From Monocercomonoides exilis (lineage: Eukaryota; Preaxostyla; Oxymonadida; Polymastigidae): 64,000 nt of DNA. The stretch lies in NCBI GenBank assembly GCA_001643675.2, contig LSRY02000073.1:1-64000 (forward strand). The letters run 5' to 3'. Made by a program: the position numbers and the translations under genes. The first letter of the stretch is position 1. Every line of letters begins with the position of its first letter. The notes beneath the pieces are model-generated. The model saw only the letters and a list, made by a program, of their open reading frames with translations, did not search any database and was not told the DNA's origin. Below, piece by piece: positions 45,801 to 55,913 of the stretch.

Positions 45801-48411
45801 GCAGAAGTGTTGGCGAAGTTGGAGACTTGGAGTCAGTGCGTGTTGAGTGTGGAGAGAGAGAAGAAGAGAAATTGTGATGCGGATGCTGAGGAGAGTGAGA
45901 AGAGGAGAAGGGAAGAGGAAGAGGAAGAGGAGGCGGAGAAGAAGAAGAAGAAGAAGATGATGATGATGATTGTGGGATTGGAGAGGTTGAAAAAGCAGGG
46001 GAAGGTGAATAAGCAGCTGGTGGAGTGGCCGAAGAAAGACGTGTTTGACGTGGCGAGAGAGAAGCTAAGTTGTGCGGCTGGTGAGGCTGAGGGGCAACAA
46101 TTGGGCTTTCTGTTGTTGATGTCACAAGAGAGAAAGAAGAAGCAGAGTCTGCATTTCCCTTTGGGTTTTCGATGGATGGAAGAGACGAACTAAACGGCCT
46201 CTGCAAAGTTGGAATGTTCTGCTCTTTTTCGTCGCTTTCTTTCTCTTCGATGAAAGTTGTGCTGTCTTCATTGAACTTCGTCTGGGCTGTTTCTGAGCAG
46301 CTTGACCAGATGGCATTCCAATCAGGGTGTGTCAAAGAGAGTCTGTTGATGACATGCCAAATGTTGTGTGTCAAAGTGACAGAAGAAGGGAAAAGCACGT
46401 CGAGTGAAGGAAAAGATGAGATGAAAGAAGAAGTTTGTGCGGATGAAGAAGAAGAAAAGCGATCAGATTGATGCAGTTCATTGTGCTTGTCTGATGTTTC
46501 TAAGTGACAATCTTCTATGAATTGCTGAAGCTGACTTCTGAATGCTGAAATGCAACAGCGTGCAGATGTCTCGCTGATTTTGTGGTGTGCTGTTTGAGAT
46601 GCTTCTCCTGAGTCATTTTCTTCTTCTTTCTTCTTCTTGTTGTTCATCTTCAATTCCTCATTGTTTTTCAACAAATCACATTGCTCAAATGGAGAAGATG
46701 AGGATGAATATGAAGATTCATCTCTTTTATCATTGTTATTGTTGTTACTGCTTCTGTTGTTTTCAATGTTCTTATTTGCTGACTCATCTGTTTTGCAGGC
46801 AGAACACGTTGAGTGGATGTCCCACAAATAGAGCAGTTTTGAGCAATTCTGACAGCGAAACAGATAAAATGAGAAGAAGAACAAAAAGAATGACGCTCTG
46901 AGGGAGTTTGCCTCGTCAACAGAAGAAGAAGCAGAAGATGATGATAAAGAAGAAGAGGTGGATGAAGGCGATGGTGTTGATGAAGGAGAAAGTGAAGAAA
47001 CTGAAAAGGAAGAAGAAGAAGAAGAAGGCGATTGTGGATGTGAAGTGGCTGAAGCATCCTGCGAAGTGGAAGAAGAAGCAGGCGAAGTGCAGTGAATTGA
47101 CTGTGTTTGAGGGGATGTTGCTGAAGAAGCAGAGAAAAGACACTTGAAAATCTGTGATTGATTGAAAGAGATGTCACAAGAGTGAGAATGGCAAGGATTT
47201 CTAGGGCATTCTGGCTGATGTGAATGGAGGGCAGTCAGCAGGCAGTGGCAGTGCTGGCAGCGGAAGAGAAAGCAACTTGATTCATTTGATAGCAACGATG
47301 CACTGTCTGAAACAGCTGAATCCTCATTCTTTGATGTGGAGAGCGGAGAATCTTGTTTGCTGGCTAATTCCTGATGCAGACCAGCTGCTTCCTTTGCGAG
47401 CTTTGCCATAAGCCGCAGGCGGATCATCCAAATGCGCCTGTTGATTCCGTCTCTCCGCCGCGGAAGCCTATCGATTTCAAACGGCGTCAGATGCGCTGTC
47501 AGTTTTGATAAAATTGAGTCGTTGAGCACAGAAAGGGAATACGGGAGTGACAGCATTGCTTGAAGTGGAGGCATTGATGAGATATCAGATAATTGTGATG
47601 ATGACGATGAGATAGAAGAGGACGAATTTATTGAAGGAGTTGTGAAGCGTTCTTCCGATTGATTAGATGAAGATGATAAATAGATTATGCAAGCAGTTTG
47701 AAGAGTTGGCATATCTAAAAACTGTGACGATAGAAGAACATTCACGAATGAAGGGATTTGAATAGTCTGTATGACTTTTAACCACTCAATTTCTGTTGGA
47801 GCCACATATGTTCTATGTTCAGCATCACATTTTTCTTTTTTTAATAAAATACATTTCATCAGCAATTCGAAAACAGACAAATCACATAGAATAACGCATT
47901 CATTACTCAAATGATTTGTTTGAATGGAGTCCACCGAATGAAAATATCCCATAGATGATACAAGTACTTTGTACTCGCACTCGAATGTTTTTGTGTTTCT
48001 GCTTTGTTCGTCGATAACATGAATTTTTATAATATTCCGTTTTTTGTCTTCTCGTGACGTAAATAAGCATGATTCTGAAGTATTCTCAAAAGCATAAGAT
48101 GTACTTTTCGTTGGTGTACTAATGTCTGAAAATTTTTTCTTTTTTCGAAGTTTAACTGGTATTTCTCTGTTGAAACTATTAAACGATGTTTTTGATAGAA
48201 GCTCTCTTACTTGGTCTGTGGAAATAACAGGCTCTGCGCTAGCAGATGAATTGTGCTGAATGAACTTTTTATTCTGATGATACAAGCAGGCATTGCTTTT
48301 TAAAGAATGTTTTTTAACTGGAGATAGAATTGGAGAAAGATTAACGGAAGGTGGTCCCATGATTTTGCTTGAGTATTGTCCAGATGATGTTTCGTGGACA
48401 CGCTCTGACAT
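42832..48411 (-). CDS. SANBR/KIAA1841-like BTB protein with long serine-rich tail
   Basis: One uninterrupted frame of 1859 codons runs from ATG at 48411 to TGA at 42832-42834. Residues about 126-250 match the BTB-type domain of SANBR (KIAA1841): IIKIHVIDEQSRNTKTFECE, SSMGYFHSV, VFELLMKCI, then LLSSQFLDM and a helical tail. FRCQHCHC (about 395) and FRCQNCSKLLY (about 515) resemble its CxxC segment, and IWHVINRL..HPDWNAIW (about 690) matches the conserved WDVHEYL..WRDVYW block. The remainder is mostly Ser homopolymers and, near the end, Lys/Glu coiled coil. In animals SANBR is a nuclear protein that binds corepressors; a nuclear protein-interaction role here is inference only. A mariner element is inserted about 90 bp upstream of the start codon. 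Undetected introns within low-complexity stretches cannot be ruled out. Confidence 0.7.
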   Translation of the reverse strand: MSERVHETSSGQYSSKIMGPPSVNLSPILSPVKKHSLKSNACLYHQNKKFIQHNSSASAEPVISTDQVRELLSKTSFNSFNREIPVKLRKKKKFSDISTPTKSTSYAFENTSESCLFTSREDKKRNIIKIHVIDEQSRNTKTFECEYKVLVSSMGYFHSVDSIQTNHLSNECVILCDLSVFELLMKCILLKKEKCDAEHRTYVAPTEIEWLKVIQTIQIPSFVNVLLSSQFLDMPTLQTACIIYLSSSSNQSEERFTTPSINSSSSISSSSSQLSDISSMPPLQAMLSLPYSLSVLNDSILSKLTAHLTPFEIDRLPRRRDGINRRIWMIRLRLMAKLAKEAAGLHQELASKQDSPLSTSKNEDSAVSDSASLLSNESSCFLFRCQHCHCLLTALHSHQPECPRNPCHSHSCDISFNQSQIFKCLFSASSATSPQTQSIHCTSPASSSTSQDASATSHPQSPSSSSSSFSVSSLSPSSTPSPSSTSSSLSSSSASSSVDEANSLRASFFLFFFSFYLFRCQNCSKLLYLWDIHSTCSACKTDESANKNIENNRSSNNNNNDKRDESSYSSSSSPFEQCDLLKNNEELKMNNKKKKEEENDSGEASQTAHHKISETSARCCISAFRSQLQQFIEDCHLETSDKHNELHQSDRFSSSSSAQTSSFISSFPSLDVLFPSSVTLTHNIWHVINRLSLTHPDWNAIWSSCSETAQTKFNEDSTTFIEEKESDEKEQNIPTLQRPFSSSLPSIENPKGNADSASSFSLVTSTTESPIVAPQPHQPHNLASLSPRQTRLSSATPPAAYSPSPAFSTSPIPQSSSSSSSSSSSPPPLPLPLPFSSSHSPQHPHHNFSSSLSPHSTRTDSKSPTSPTLLPLLRHESQRSSQKEMLFGSSSISSSSSSSSSSPPLFTSSSSSSSSSSIHHSNVRPSSSGSSPHVPHLPLQSVRTHSSPFSSTSSVSISSSCFSSPQTTSRGIRLYSASSSSPLQPVDASNTTSSFTLSTNQSTSSILSSSVTQRISSRPSSSSSSSSSSLSSISPHSLPSPSPQTNTQINNNLLSSSSTSSSLSSSSPSSSSSSSSSSSSSSSSTTLAPIVSSSSRSIRTPLRIHHKTASDSSLISKVGFSRTTTASSTRPSLSPSAFSTRNNMQRRQLSAIRPSSPSKLQSQRVSSAHPQSMFTSSSSSSSSSSSSNASSSSATSTSVSYARRNSISSSTSSSSSSSSSSSAPISSSPSISSGRRLSADISPSLSSSAISPKSPSLSSLPLTPTTPLAVPFQNVEWALFLFPPTSSFYSSNVLPTHNFDILSNGCFSSTSPQMPQTPQLKMAPLSAFTQAFADNGRERERERELNEEHKRPNSSSRLKQKESEKDSFAVIPMRNRGNELAQSPISTPSQSTMALSSSVSVCLLYPSLNTLFPQQTFSQLESEPKEEKSKRRWSGTRRPASQMKKKKENSTSPTYPSATLGSSSSSPSPSAASNTTTSVTAKKLPAISQSESNSSSIVPIERKITSASDSTTSAIIRSSSSSSSNSSLLFSLNFDYDFLNSFVPPPYLVSFLTKQVWKAAPKKSKDDDEDEDEEEEEEEEEDDDANENDEVASTTQRRWSGTLKVGVNKAKPSSSALPNRRLSGSSIQNEADDSDSDNNDEGEDKSPLSFCALNPPTPAGGLQASSYSSYSEYAAASSSYSSSSHSQPKQPEETRTLSSTSSLRDFYIYESLLQETDAQRLRMMRTRLTQLRTEALFPKRAQEQAKMLKEKEKEKEREREKAKEGEKVVGKRRSPSPFKPSSTSSSSSSSSSVSPQPGKRPVELKTLFKELPSVIFQENGTTILDKERWELIRREEEKAKLILKKQKEKEKAKWLTKHG

Positions 48412-48499
48412 TAGGAGCTATCTCGCTTTAATGTCAAAAAGCTCTCAACTTTATTATTCTAATTTTTTATGTAATGGGTTATTCGAAAAAAACATGATA

Positions 48500-50651
48500 C
48501 AGTCTGTCCGTAATTAATGTTGATCTGTCCAAAAACAATGTTGATCAAACCTTCAATTGTGTTCAATTTTTAAAACCTTAATATCTGATAATAACAGTGA
48601 TTAAATATCTCTATGAGCAATATTTATTTATTGGATGCTCGAACAACACAAAAAAATTTTTTGATCACTCAAAATGTACCAACTGCTGAAGAATATTGTG
48701 TCAGGCCAGTCACAATGCCCTTCACTCATCCCCTAGAAGATAGAATTCACCATGTTATTCGTATGAGAGCAGAATTGAAGAAAAAAGAAACCGAAGCACA
48801 TAAAAGCGAACAAATACAGAAAGCTAATGATTCTGAAACGTTTATCAACAAAAAACCCTACACTCCAGCCACATTGGAAAAAAGAAGAAAACTTACGGAT
48901 TTGTTTCGTATTCATGGTCATACAAAAACAGAATCGTGGTATGCCAAAGAATGCTTGCTAACAACAATTACAACTACAAGGTATTTATCAAAGTTACAAG
49001 TCGGTGTGGACATTACACAACCGTTTATAAAAAGAGGAAGGAAAAGAATAGTCGATAATGAAACTTTGAACAAGATAGTTAGAGAAAAAATGAAACTTAA
49101 CCCGCTAACAACTTTGAGAAAAGTTGCACACGAAATGACAAATGCAGGCCATTCTATTGGGAAATCTTCGGTTCATAATATTTTGACAGAAAGAAACAGC
49201 GATACACACAAGTTTCCGTTGTTTTCTTTTAAAAGAATTACTGTGCGACCGTCAGCTGGAAATTCAGAAGAAAATAAACTCCAAAGAATACACTTTGTGG
49301 AGAAGCTTTTCCAATATCAGCGGGACTGTGCTATTCCTTTTTTTATTGACGAGACTTCTTGGAACATAAGCTGCATTAGAAAGTACGGATGGTCGGAAAA
49401 GGGGGATAAAGTGCTTGTTCCTCCTCCTCCTTTGTTTCAATCTATCGCTGCTATTTCTTCAATCTCAATGAACGGAATGGGATACACAGAAGTGGTTCGA
49501 GGAACAATAAACCACGAACTATTTGAAGCGTATTTGAAAAGATTCTTGCTATCCATAAAATCATTTGAATCTTCAGTTATTGTCATGGACAATGCGTCGA
49601 TTCATCATGTGAATACTGATGAAATTATTTTACAGTCTGGACACAAAGTTCTGTTTAATGCTGCTTACTCCCCTGATCTGAATCCTATAGAAATCATTTT
49701 TGGAATCTGGAAAGCCAAAGTTGAAGAAAACTCGTTGAAATGGGAGGATGAGTCTCATTTTATATCAACAATGCTTCAAACTTTTCAGAAAATTTCAGCA
49801 CGCGAAGTTAGAAAAACAATCATGCATGTGGAAAACGATGTGTGGCCTTTGGTTTTGGAAAAAAAGGATTTGTAATGTTTTTCTAACAATCTTTGACTTT
49901 TTTCATTTCAACCAGTTTTAACATTTTCTATATTCACCAATAAAACAAAAGAAATCATAATAATCATGAATATTCTTTGTTTTGTTTTTAAGTTAAAAAA
50001 ATCGATTGAATTAAAAATGAAAATGATAAAAAAGTTTTTATGTTTCATATTTCTCTATTTATAAATCGAAATAAAGTCAGACATATTCCAATGATAAAAT
50101 ATACAAACAATAATTGTGAATGTGAATATTCACTAAAAAATAAAGTAATTCTTGAATAAAAATCATGAATGCTAAATATTTACCCAAATTGCAAATTTCG
50201 TTATGTAAATAAATAAAGTTGAACATAAAATATTTGATTCCGAACCTTCAAGTCAATGTTGATACAAAAGGATGGTTAGAATAAAATAGATGAAAGCTCA
50301 TTCCACTCTTAGGAAGTTTGAAACAAAACATAATTTCAATTTGATAATTTCTTGTTTATAAAAACTGAAGGTTATTGAAAGATAAAGAAATAAAAAATAG
50401 AAACACAATCTAACATTAATCACAAAGGAACAATCAAAATGAAACGCAAACGTGAATGCAACGTGTGTATTTTCATTTATTGTATCTCAATTGTCAATCA
50501 TTTTAAAGAAACAATTAAAAAGAAACCAGTTTGTAAACACTTCTTCTTTTGTTTTCATCCTCTATTAATAATGGCTCTGCAATTATTTTTTAACTTTACG
50601 GTATGATCAACATTATTTTTGGACAGATCAACATTAATTACGGACAGACTG
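48500..50651 (+). mobile_element. Tc1/mariner-superfamily element, copy 1, complete
   Basis: This is a 2152-bp element flanked by TA (48498-48499 and 50652-50653). Its ends are inverted repeats of about 48 bp with one mismatch, starting CAGTCTGTCCGTAATTAATG. The motif GTTGATC occurs twice in each end, a likely pair of transposase binding sites. It carries one open transposase gene. 49876-50603 is AT-rich 3' sequence with nothing else recognised. Confidence 0.92.
48613..49875 (+). CDS. Tc1/mariner (IS630-like) DDE transposase, apparently intact
   Basis: The gene has 420 codons from ATG to TAA and no intron. Residues about 85-200 form the paired helix-turn-helix DNA-binding region (KRRKLTDLFRIHGHTKTESW and IVREKMKLNPLTTLRKVAHE), with a basic GRKRI linker. 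The DDE core has FFIDETSWNISCIRKYGW (first Asp), VIVMDNASIHH (second Asp) and YSPDLNPIEIIFGIW (Glu). By my count 33 residues separate the second Asp from the Glu, one fewer than in classic Tc1 elements. The enzyme would cut the element at its inverted repeats and insert it at TA. No lesion is visible, so it could be active. The decayed sister gene lies directly downstream. Confidence 0.92.
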   Translation: MSNIYLLDARTTQKNFLITQNVPTAEEYCVRPVTMPFTHPLEDRIHHVIRMRAELKKKETEAHKSEQIQKANDSETFINKKPYTPATLEKRRKLTDLFRIHGHTKTESWYAKECLLTTITTTRYLSKLQVGVDITQPFIKRGRKRIVDNETLNKIVREKMKLNPLTTLRKVAHEMTNAGHSIGKSSVHNILTERNSDTHKFPLFSFKRITVRPSAGNSEENKLQRIHFVEKLFQYQRDCAIPFFIDETSWNISCIRKYGWSEKGDKVLVPPPPLFQSIAAISSISMNGMGYTEVVRGTINHELFEAYLKRFLLSIKSFESSVIVMDNASIHHVNTDEIILQSGHKVLFNAAYSPDLNPIEIIFGIWKAKVEENSLKWEDESHFISTMLQTFQKISAREVRKTIMHVENDVWPLVLEKKDL

Positions 50652-50765
50652 TACAGTCTGTCCGTAATTAATGTTGATCTGTCCGAAAAAAAAGTTGATC
50701 ATTCCATATTAACAATTTTTTTTATTACCCAAAATACATTGCATTTGTCATTAGGACTTAGAAAA

Positions 50766-52278
50766 ATGGAATATATTCAAATTATTGATGCGAGAACGAA
50801 GGAAAAAAGAATAGAAGTTGCACAATCCACACCCAATCTTGAGGAATATCGTGTAAAACCGATTTTTCTTCCAGTCATTCATCCAGTTGAATTTCAACTG
50901 AGCCAATTAATAAAATTGAAGGCGCATTTGATGGATAAAGAAAAACAAGAATGACAAAGAAAAATCGAAGAGCTGAGAAATGGAAAAACAAATAAAGAAA
51001 ATGAGAAGAAAAATCCCTTCACGCCAGCTGCATTTGCAAAAAGAAAAAAATTAGCAGAATTATACAGAATTCATGGCCAGCAGAAAACGGAAAATTGGTA
51101 CGCAAATCAATGCACATTAACTCCCGTCACAACATCCAAATATTCCACAAAGCTTCGAATCGGAATTGACATAACTTTACCGCTTGGACAAAAAGGAAGG
51201 AAAAAAAAGGTGAACAATGAAATCTTCAACAAAATTGTGAGAGAGAAAATTAAAGCTAATCCTCTAACTTCTGTGAGACAAATTGCAAAAGAATTGTCTA
51301 CAACTGGGTTACCAATTGGAAAAACATCTGTTCTCCACATATTGTCTGAATCCAATTTTAATCAACTGGAATTTCCTTTGTTTTCATTTTAAAGAGTAAC
51401 AATAAGGCCTTTTGAATCCAATTCTTATGAATATGTGTAATTCTTTTTGAAAAGTCGCAAATGTTTAATTTTCAATGAAATCGAAATATTCATTATTTGC
51501 TCAAATATCCGTTTTTATACACAAAACTTCACTTATATGGAATCTATTTCTGGATAATGCTATTTCAAACATTTTTAAGAATATTCATGAGTGGAAACAG
51601 AAATTTGAGCCAAATATGAAATTTTTGATTTATTTGGAAATTAAACATATGCGACTTTTCAAAAACAATTACACATATAAAAAATTACGAATTGTTTTTG
51701 TGGAGCATTTATTTCACTATCAAAAGGATGGAACAAAAATAATTAACATGGACGAAACTTCGTGGAACATCGATTGCATCAGAAGATATGGCTGGGCCAA
51801 AAAGGGAGAAAAATTACTTGTGCCGCCTCCTCCAATCACTCAGTCTATAACAGGAATAACGTCAATATCACACGATGGGATGGACTTCACTGAGCTAATT
51901 CGAGGATCTGTCACTCATGAAATTTTTGAGTCATATTTGAAAAGGTTTTTAATGACTATAAAGGATGAAGATTCATCCGTCGTAGTGATGGATAATGCTT
52001 CTATTCACCATGTTCATGTGGATGAAATCATTCGAGAAGCTGGGCATTTTGCACTGTTCAATGCAGCATATTCACCGGAATTAAATCCGATAGAAAATAT
52101 CTTTAGCATATGGAAGCAAAAGGCAGAAGGAAATTCTCTCAGATGGGAAGGTGAAGATCATTTTATAGCAACTCTATTGAAGGCTTTTAAAGAAATATCG
52201 TCTCGTGTTTTTAGAAGATCAATAATGTACGTCGAAAACGAAGTCTGGCCTCGAGTTCTCGAAAAAAAGGATTTATGA
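50766..52278 (+). pseudogene. Tc1/mariner transposase, inactivated sister of the copy at 48613
   Basis: The same domain order as copy 1 is readable: an N-terminal ATG at 50766, HTH (KRKKLAELYRIHG), a GRKKK linker, then INMDETSWNIDCIRRYGW, VVVMDNASIHH and YSPELNPIENIFSIW, ending at TGA one residue after the same EKKD motif. Lesions are TGA at 50952-50954, TAA at 51390-51392 (Lys in copy 1) and a 242-bp MITE insertion at 51434-51675. The DDE core after the MITE is open. The protein has clearly diverged from copy 1, so this is an older insertion of a related element rather than a fresh duplicate. Confidence 0.9.
51434..51675. mobile_element. 242-bp inverted-repeat MITE nested in the mariner pseudogene
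   Basis: The element is flanked by TA (51432-51433 and 51676-51677). Its left end TGTGTAATTCTTTTTGAAAA is matched by the reverse complement of its right end, and complementarity continues with mismatches for about 85 bases. Removing it with one TA rejoins the transposase reading frame across a region that matches copy 1. It has no coding capacity. Confidence 0.88.
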
Positions 52279-53067
52279 ACATTCATTTTTATTTTTTATT
52301 CATTTCGAATTGATTTTCTCGTTTTTCAATTTCACAATTTTTCAAACAGAAAGCAAAGAATAAGAAACTAATAGCTTGTTTTTTTTATTAAAAAATTGTT
52401 TGTTAAATGAATAAATCTGAAAATTGAAAAATCACACAGAGAATTTTTTATTCCAAAATACGGAGGTTGTAATATTTCTATTGAAATACTCCAATACAAA
52501 TGTTTCTTCAAAATAAATGCAGTTCGCAACTTCTTATTTTTCATAAACTGTGGAAATGATTGCAATTCGATGTTTAACTTTCAAATTTGAATAATGAAGT
52601 GAAAAAAATATAATGAAAATTGAAAAGACTTTTTAATTAATTCGTCATATTTGTTTTCAAAGAATAAACACTATATTAGTTAAATCATAAATTGTTTGAA
52701 CATATATTTTCAGTAGAATCATCAACAAACAAAAACAACAACAAACAAACACAGCTCTCAGGATTAATTAACTTCTCCATTATCTTCATTAATTTCCGAT
52801 TCATCTTCACGCTAAATGGAATAAATCTTTAAAAAATATTAATGCAGTAATGAAATCAAGCATAATCAAACTTTTACACACTTTTACACTATCAATTGCA
52901 TTGTTAAAAGTGAAAAACGCTGAAATGCAAGATGTTTATTCCTTTTTTCTTTCCATTTGTAAAGAAGATGTTTGAAAAATATTGAAATATGGTTGCAAAG
53001 TTCATTTCATATCATGGTATGATCAACTTTTTTTTCGGACAGATCAACTTTATTTCCGGTCAGACTG

Positions 53068-54154
53068 TAATTATTTTCATGATGAAAAATGTTGTTATTT
53101 GTTTTGTTTGCTTTGGAAAAAGCAAACGGAATAAAAAGATTTTGTTTGTTATTGTTTTACTTATTCAACAATAAAAGAAAAAAATAATTTTTCTTCGAAA
53201 AAATTGTTGTGGGATAAATATGAAATGTTCAAAGATAATAAAATTGTGCAAAAAAAAGATAATCGCAATATTGTCAATTAAACATCTGCGTTACATACCT
53301 TCTGAAGTGAACATTTTTGGAGTGACATGACGAAACAGAAATAAATATTATTCACTCATTTAAATTAAAAATTTTGAAATTAAAAATTGAAATGCAAAGA
53401 AAAATTGAAATATATTAGTGATTATCTTTGAAATCATAACTTTTTTCGGTGTAATGATTTCTCCAATATTGTTTGATATTGGGAAAAGATTTTGTATTCA
53501 AATGCTAAAATTATCACAACTGTTTCAAAAACAAATGCTTTCACTGCAATGAAAAAGAAGATATTTTGAATAAACCTATTCATGTTTTTTTTGTGTTTTT
53601 ATGTTGATGTATTAAATGAATACTTAAAAACGAAATTATTTGATTGAGATAATATGATTTCAAAAATAATCACACATATTTTAATTTTATTAAATATAAT
53701 TTTGTGTTTCAAAAAAAAAATTATTATTATTTTGTTATTGTTCATTTTCAATTCAATATAATGAACAATGGGTTGTATCGTGATCTTTTTTTGTGGTATA
53801 AATACAACGTCACAAACGTCACTGTCTGTCACTGACGTAATTAAAGTCAGGAAGTCGTTTTTTCAAATGTTTTTGTTTTTTTCAGGTTGAAAATATTCTT
53901 TAATACAGTTTTTAACTTCACAAAGTCATCCAATTATTGTTAGTAAATAATTTATATTTTTTTAATTTTTCTTTAGTATTTTTTCTAATTCTTTTTGATA
54001 AAAAAGCAGGTTTTTCACAAGGAGGTGGATCAAACTGACGAGATGCTTATTTAAACATAAACAATTATTGAATTTCACATACTGAGTGTCAGATACAAAT
54101 ATGTTTTCGGGTGAAATTGTGTGTGCTATTGTGTGAACGGTAAATGCGTTTTCC
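53068..54154. other. AT-rich spacer, no gene recognised
   Basis: The stretch is rich in A and T with short frames only. It separates the mariner pair from the kinase-tail remnant. Confidence 0.6.
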
Positions 54155-55402
54155 TTGTTCAGCGATGTGCAGATGGGCGACTGTACAGGACACAAAAAGC
54201 TGCGGCTGTGGCTGGGGCTGGGGACGCACAGGCAAAGCTTTGTGTGGAACTCGGGGCCTGCGGGAAGGGAAATGTTTGTGGAGTGCCTGAACATATGGCA
54301 GCAGGCGCGCGACTTGGAGTTCACACTGAAAAGCGAGCAGCATGAAGGAGCGAGCCGGAACGAGATCGGAGGATGCGACGAGCTTGTGGAATGTGTGGAG
54401 GAAAATGAGATGGATCTGTTTGAGGAAATCCGACTCCTGTGGGATAGGGAATTGCTTGCATCTTCAACGGCAGGAGGCAGGACATAGCAGCGGATGTGCT
54501 GGACGCAAGATGCGGAGGAGGAGCGTCTGCGCAACGAGTCGGAGAAGACACAGTATGTGGTGGGATATCTTCTGATATTTGGAGAAGAGAGTTGGATGCT
54601 GTGTTCGCAAAGGAAGAGGCTGCTTGTGATTGAGAAGTGCGATGTGAGGGGGAATGTTCAGAGCCAGAGCGAGCAGGATGTGATTTGGAAAAAAGTGCAA
54701 GTGTGGAGGGTGCTTGAGCAGTGTATCCACATTTCCATTCACTTATGCACGGGGCAGATAAGGAAGAACGTGTGACAACATGTCAGTTTAATAACATTGG
54801 AAAGATCACCTGGCTTCTAGGGAACAGGAGGATAGGCTCGGATGTGATAGAGGAGAACTGGGCAGAAGAGGAGGCGGTGCTCAGGCTGAGTGTTCGAGCG
54901 AGGATCTGACTGCGGAGTTGTGGGCAGGGGATGAAGGAGAATAATGAAGTACAGTGGACGTGCTTGATGAAGGAGGTGAGGGAAATGCGACAGCACGGAT
55001 TGTTCTGAAGTGGAAAGGTGAAGTGGCACATTGGAGGCAGAGTCGGAGTTTGGAGCAGAGAAGGAAGTGTGTCGTGTGAAGGGGTGGGAGGATGAGTGGT
55101 GGATGATGGAGGAGATTCTTGCAGGAGAAAGAGGATGGGGAAGAGGGGAAAGCTCAGCAATAATTTTATCTGTGTTTGATGCATTGATTAAGCAGTGCCT
55201 GAGCATGGAGGAAGGAGAGCGGCCTTCGCTGAACGAGATCAAGTTGGAGCTCACGAACTCATTTGAGGTGTGGTCATTGAAGCTGAGCGGAGAGCAGGCA
55301 CTTGAAAATTGCGAGGAAGAAAATGAAGAGGAGATTGAAGAAGAGAAGGAAAAAGAAGAAGAAGAGGAGGAGGAAGGAGAAAAAGAAAAAGAAGCAAGAT
55401 AA
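54155..55402 (+). pseudogene. Broken cytoplasmic kinase-like tail of a receptor-family gene
   Basis: GC content rises sharply here. Plus-strand frames change several times: 54155-54487, 54494-54775, 54721-54909, then 55031-55402. The first has acidic helical sequence (SGPAGREMFVECLNIWQQAR). The last ends with LIKQCLSMEEGERPSLNEI, the helix H-I region of a protein kinase C-lobe, followed by a Glu/Lys-rich C-terminus. This matches the layout of the cytoplasmic pseudokinase tails of oxymonad beta-helix receptors. No ectodomain or transmembrane helix precedes it. At least three frameshifts or stops are present. Confidence 0.55.
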
Positions 55403-55913
55403 AGATAAAGATAAAGAAAGATGAAGAAAATCAAAAAGTTTGAAACGAATCAATTCGATGGACACTAACTTTTTATTTGTTCATGGTCAAAACTCTCACA
55501 AAGGATCAGAGCAACAGTTATATGAAAACAACAAATAAAAATAATAAGAGACTTATATTGTCATGAACTTTTAATACAAATCAAATTGTTTTAAACCATT
55601 TGAATAACATAGTATTTTTATTCTTATTCATGGATAATAAATGTCTTATGTCAATTATTATTTAAAGACGACATATCAAATGATTTTTTTGTTAAAATAT
55701 TCAACTGAAAAATGAAAAGGAATAAATTGTCTCTTGCGAATTGCCAAAAAGCAATATTAAATCATGAAAATTAAGTCTTTCGAAGAAAAAATTTGTTGAA
55801 AATGAAAAATCACTTTCATTTAAAGTTTTTAAAATAAGAATAAGAATAAAAATGAGACACTGAAAATATAGCTTTTAAAACATTTTAAACTGAATTGGAA
55901 AATTATGATGTGT

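Larger units (their letters stand above)
50654..53067 (+). mobile_element. Tc1/mariner-superfamily element, copy 2, decayed
   Basis: This 2414-bp element starts immediately after the TA that ends copy 1 and is followed by TA at 53068-53069. The left end matches the copy 1 ends over its first 31 bases. The right end differs at several positions, and both ends keep the doubled GTTGATC motif. It contains a broken transposase gene and a nested MITE. 52279-53015 is AT-rich with nothing further recognised. Confidence 0.9.

Noticed and set aside
50619-50765. Longer N-terminus for the second mariner transposase reading through the inverted repeat
   Set aside because: The upstream frame lies in the terminal repeats. 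The ATG at 50766 aligns with the start region of copy 1.
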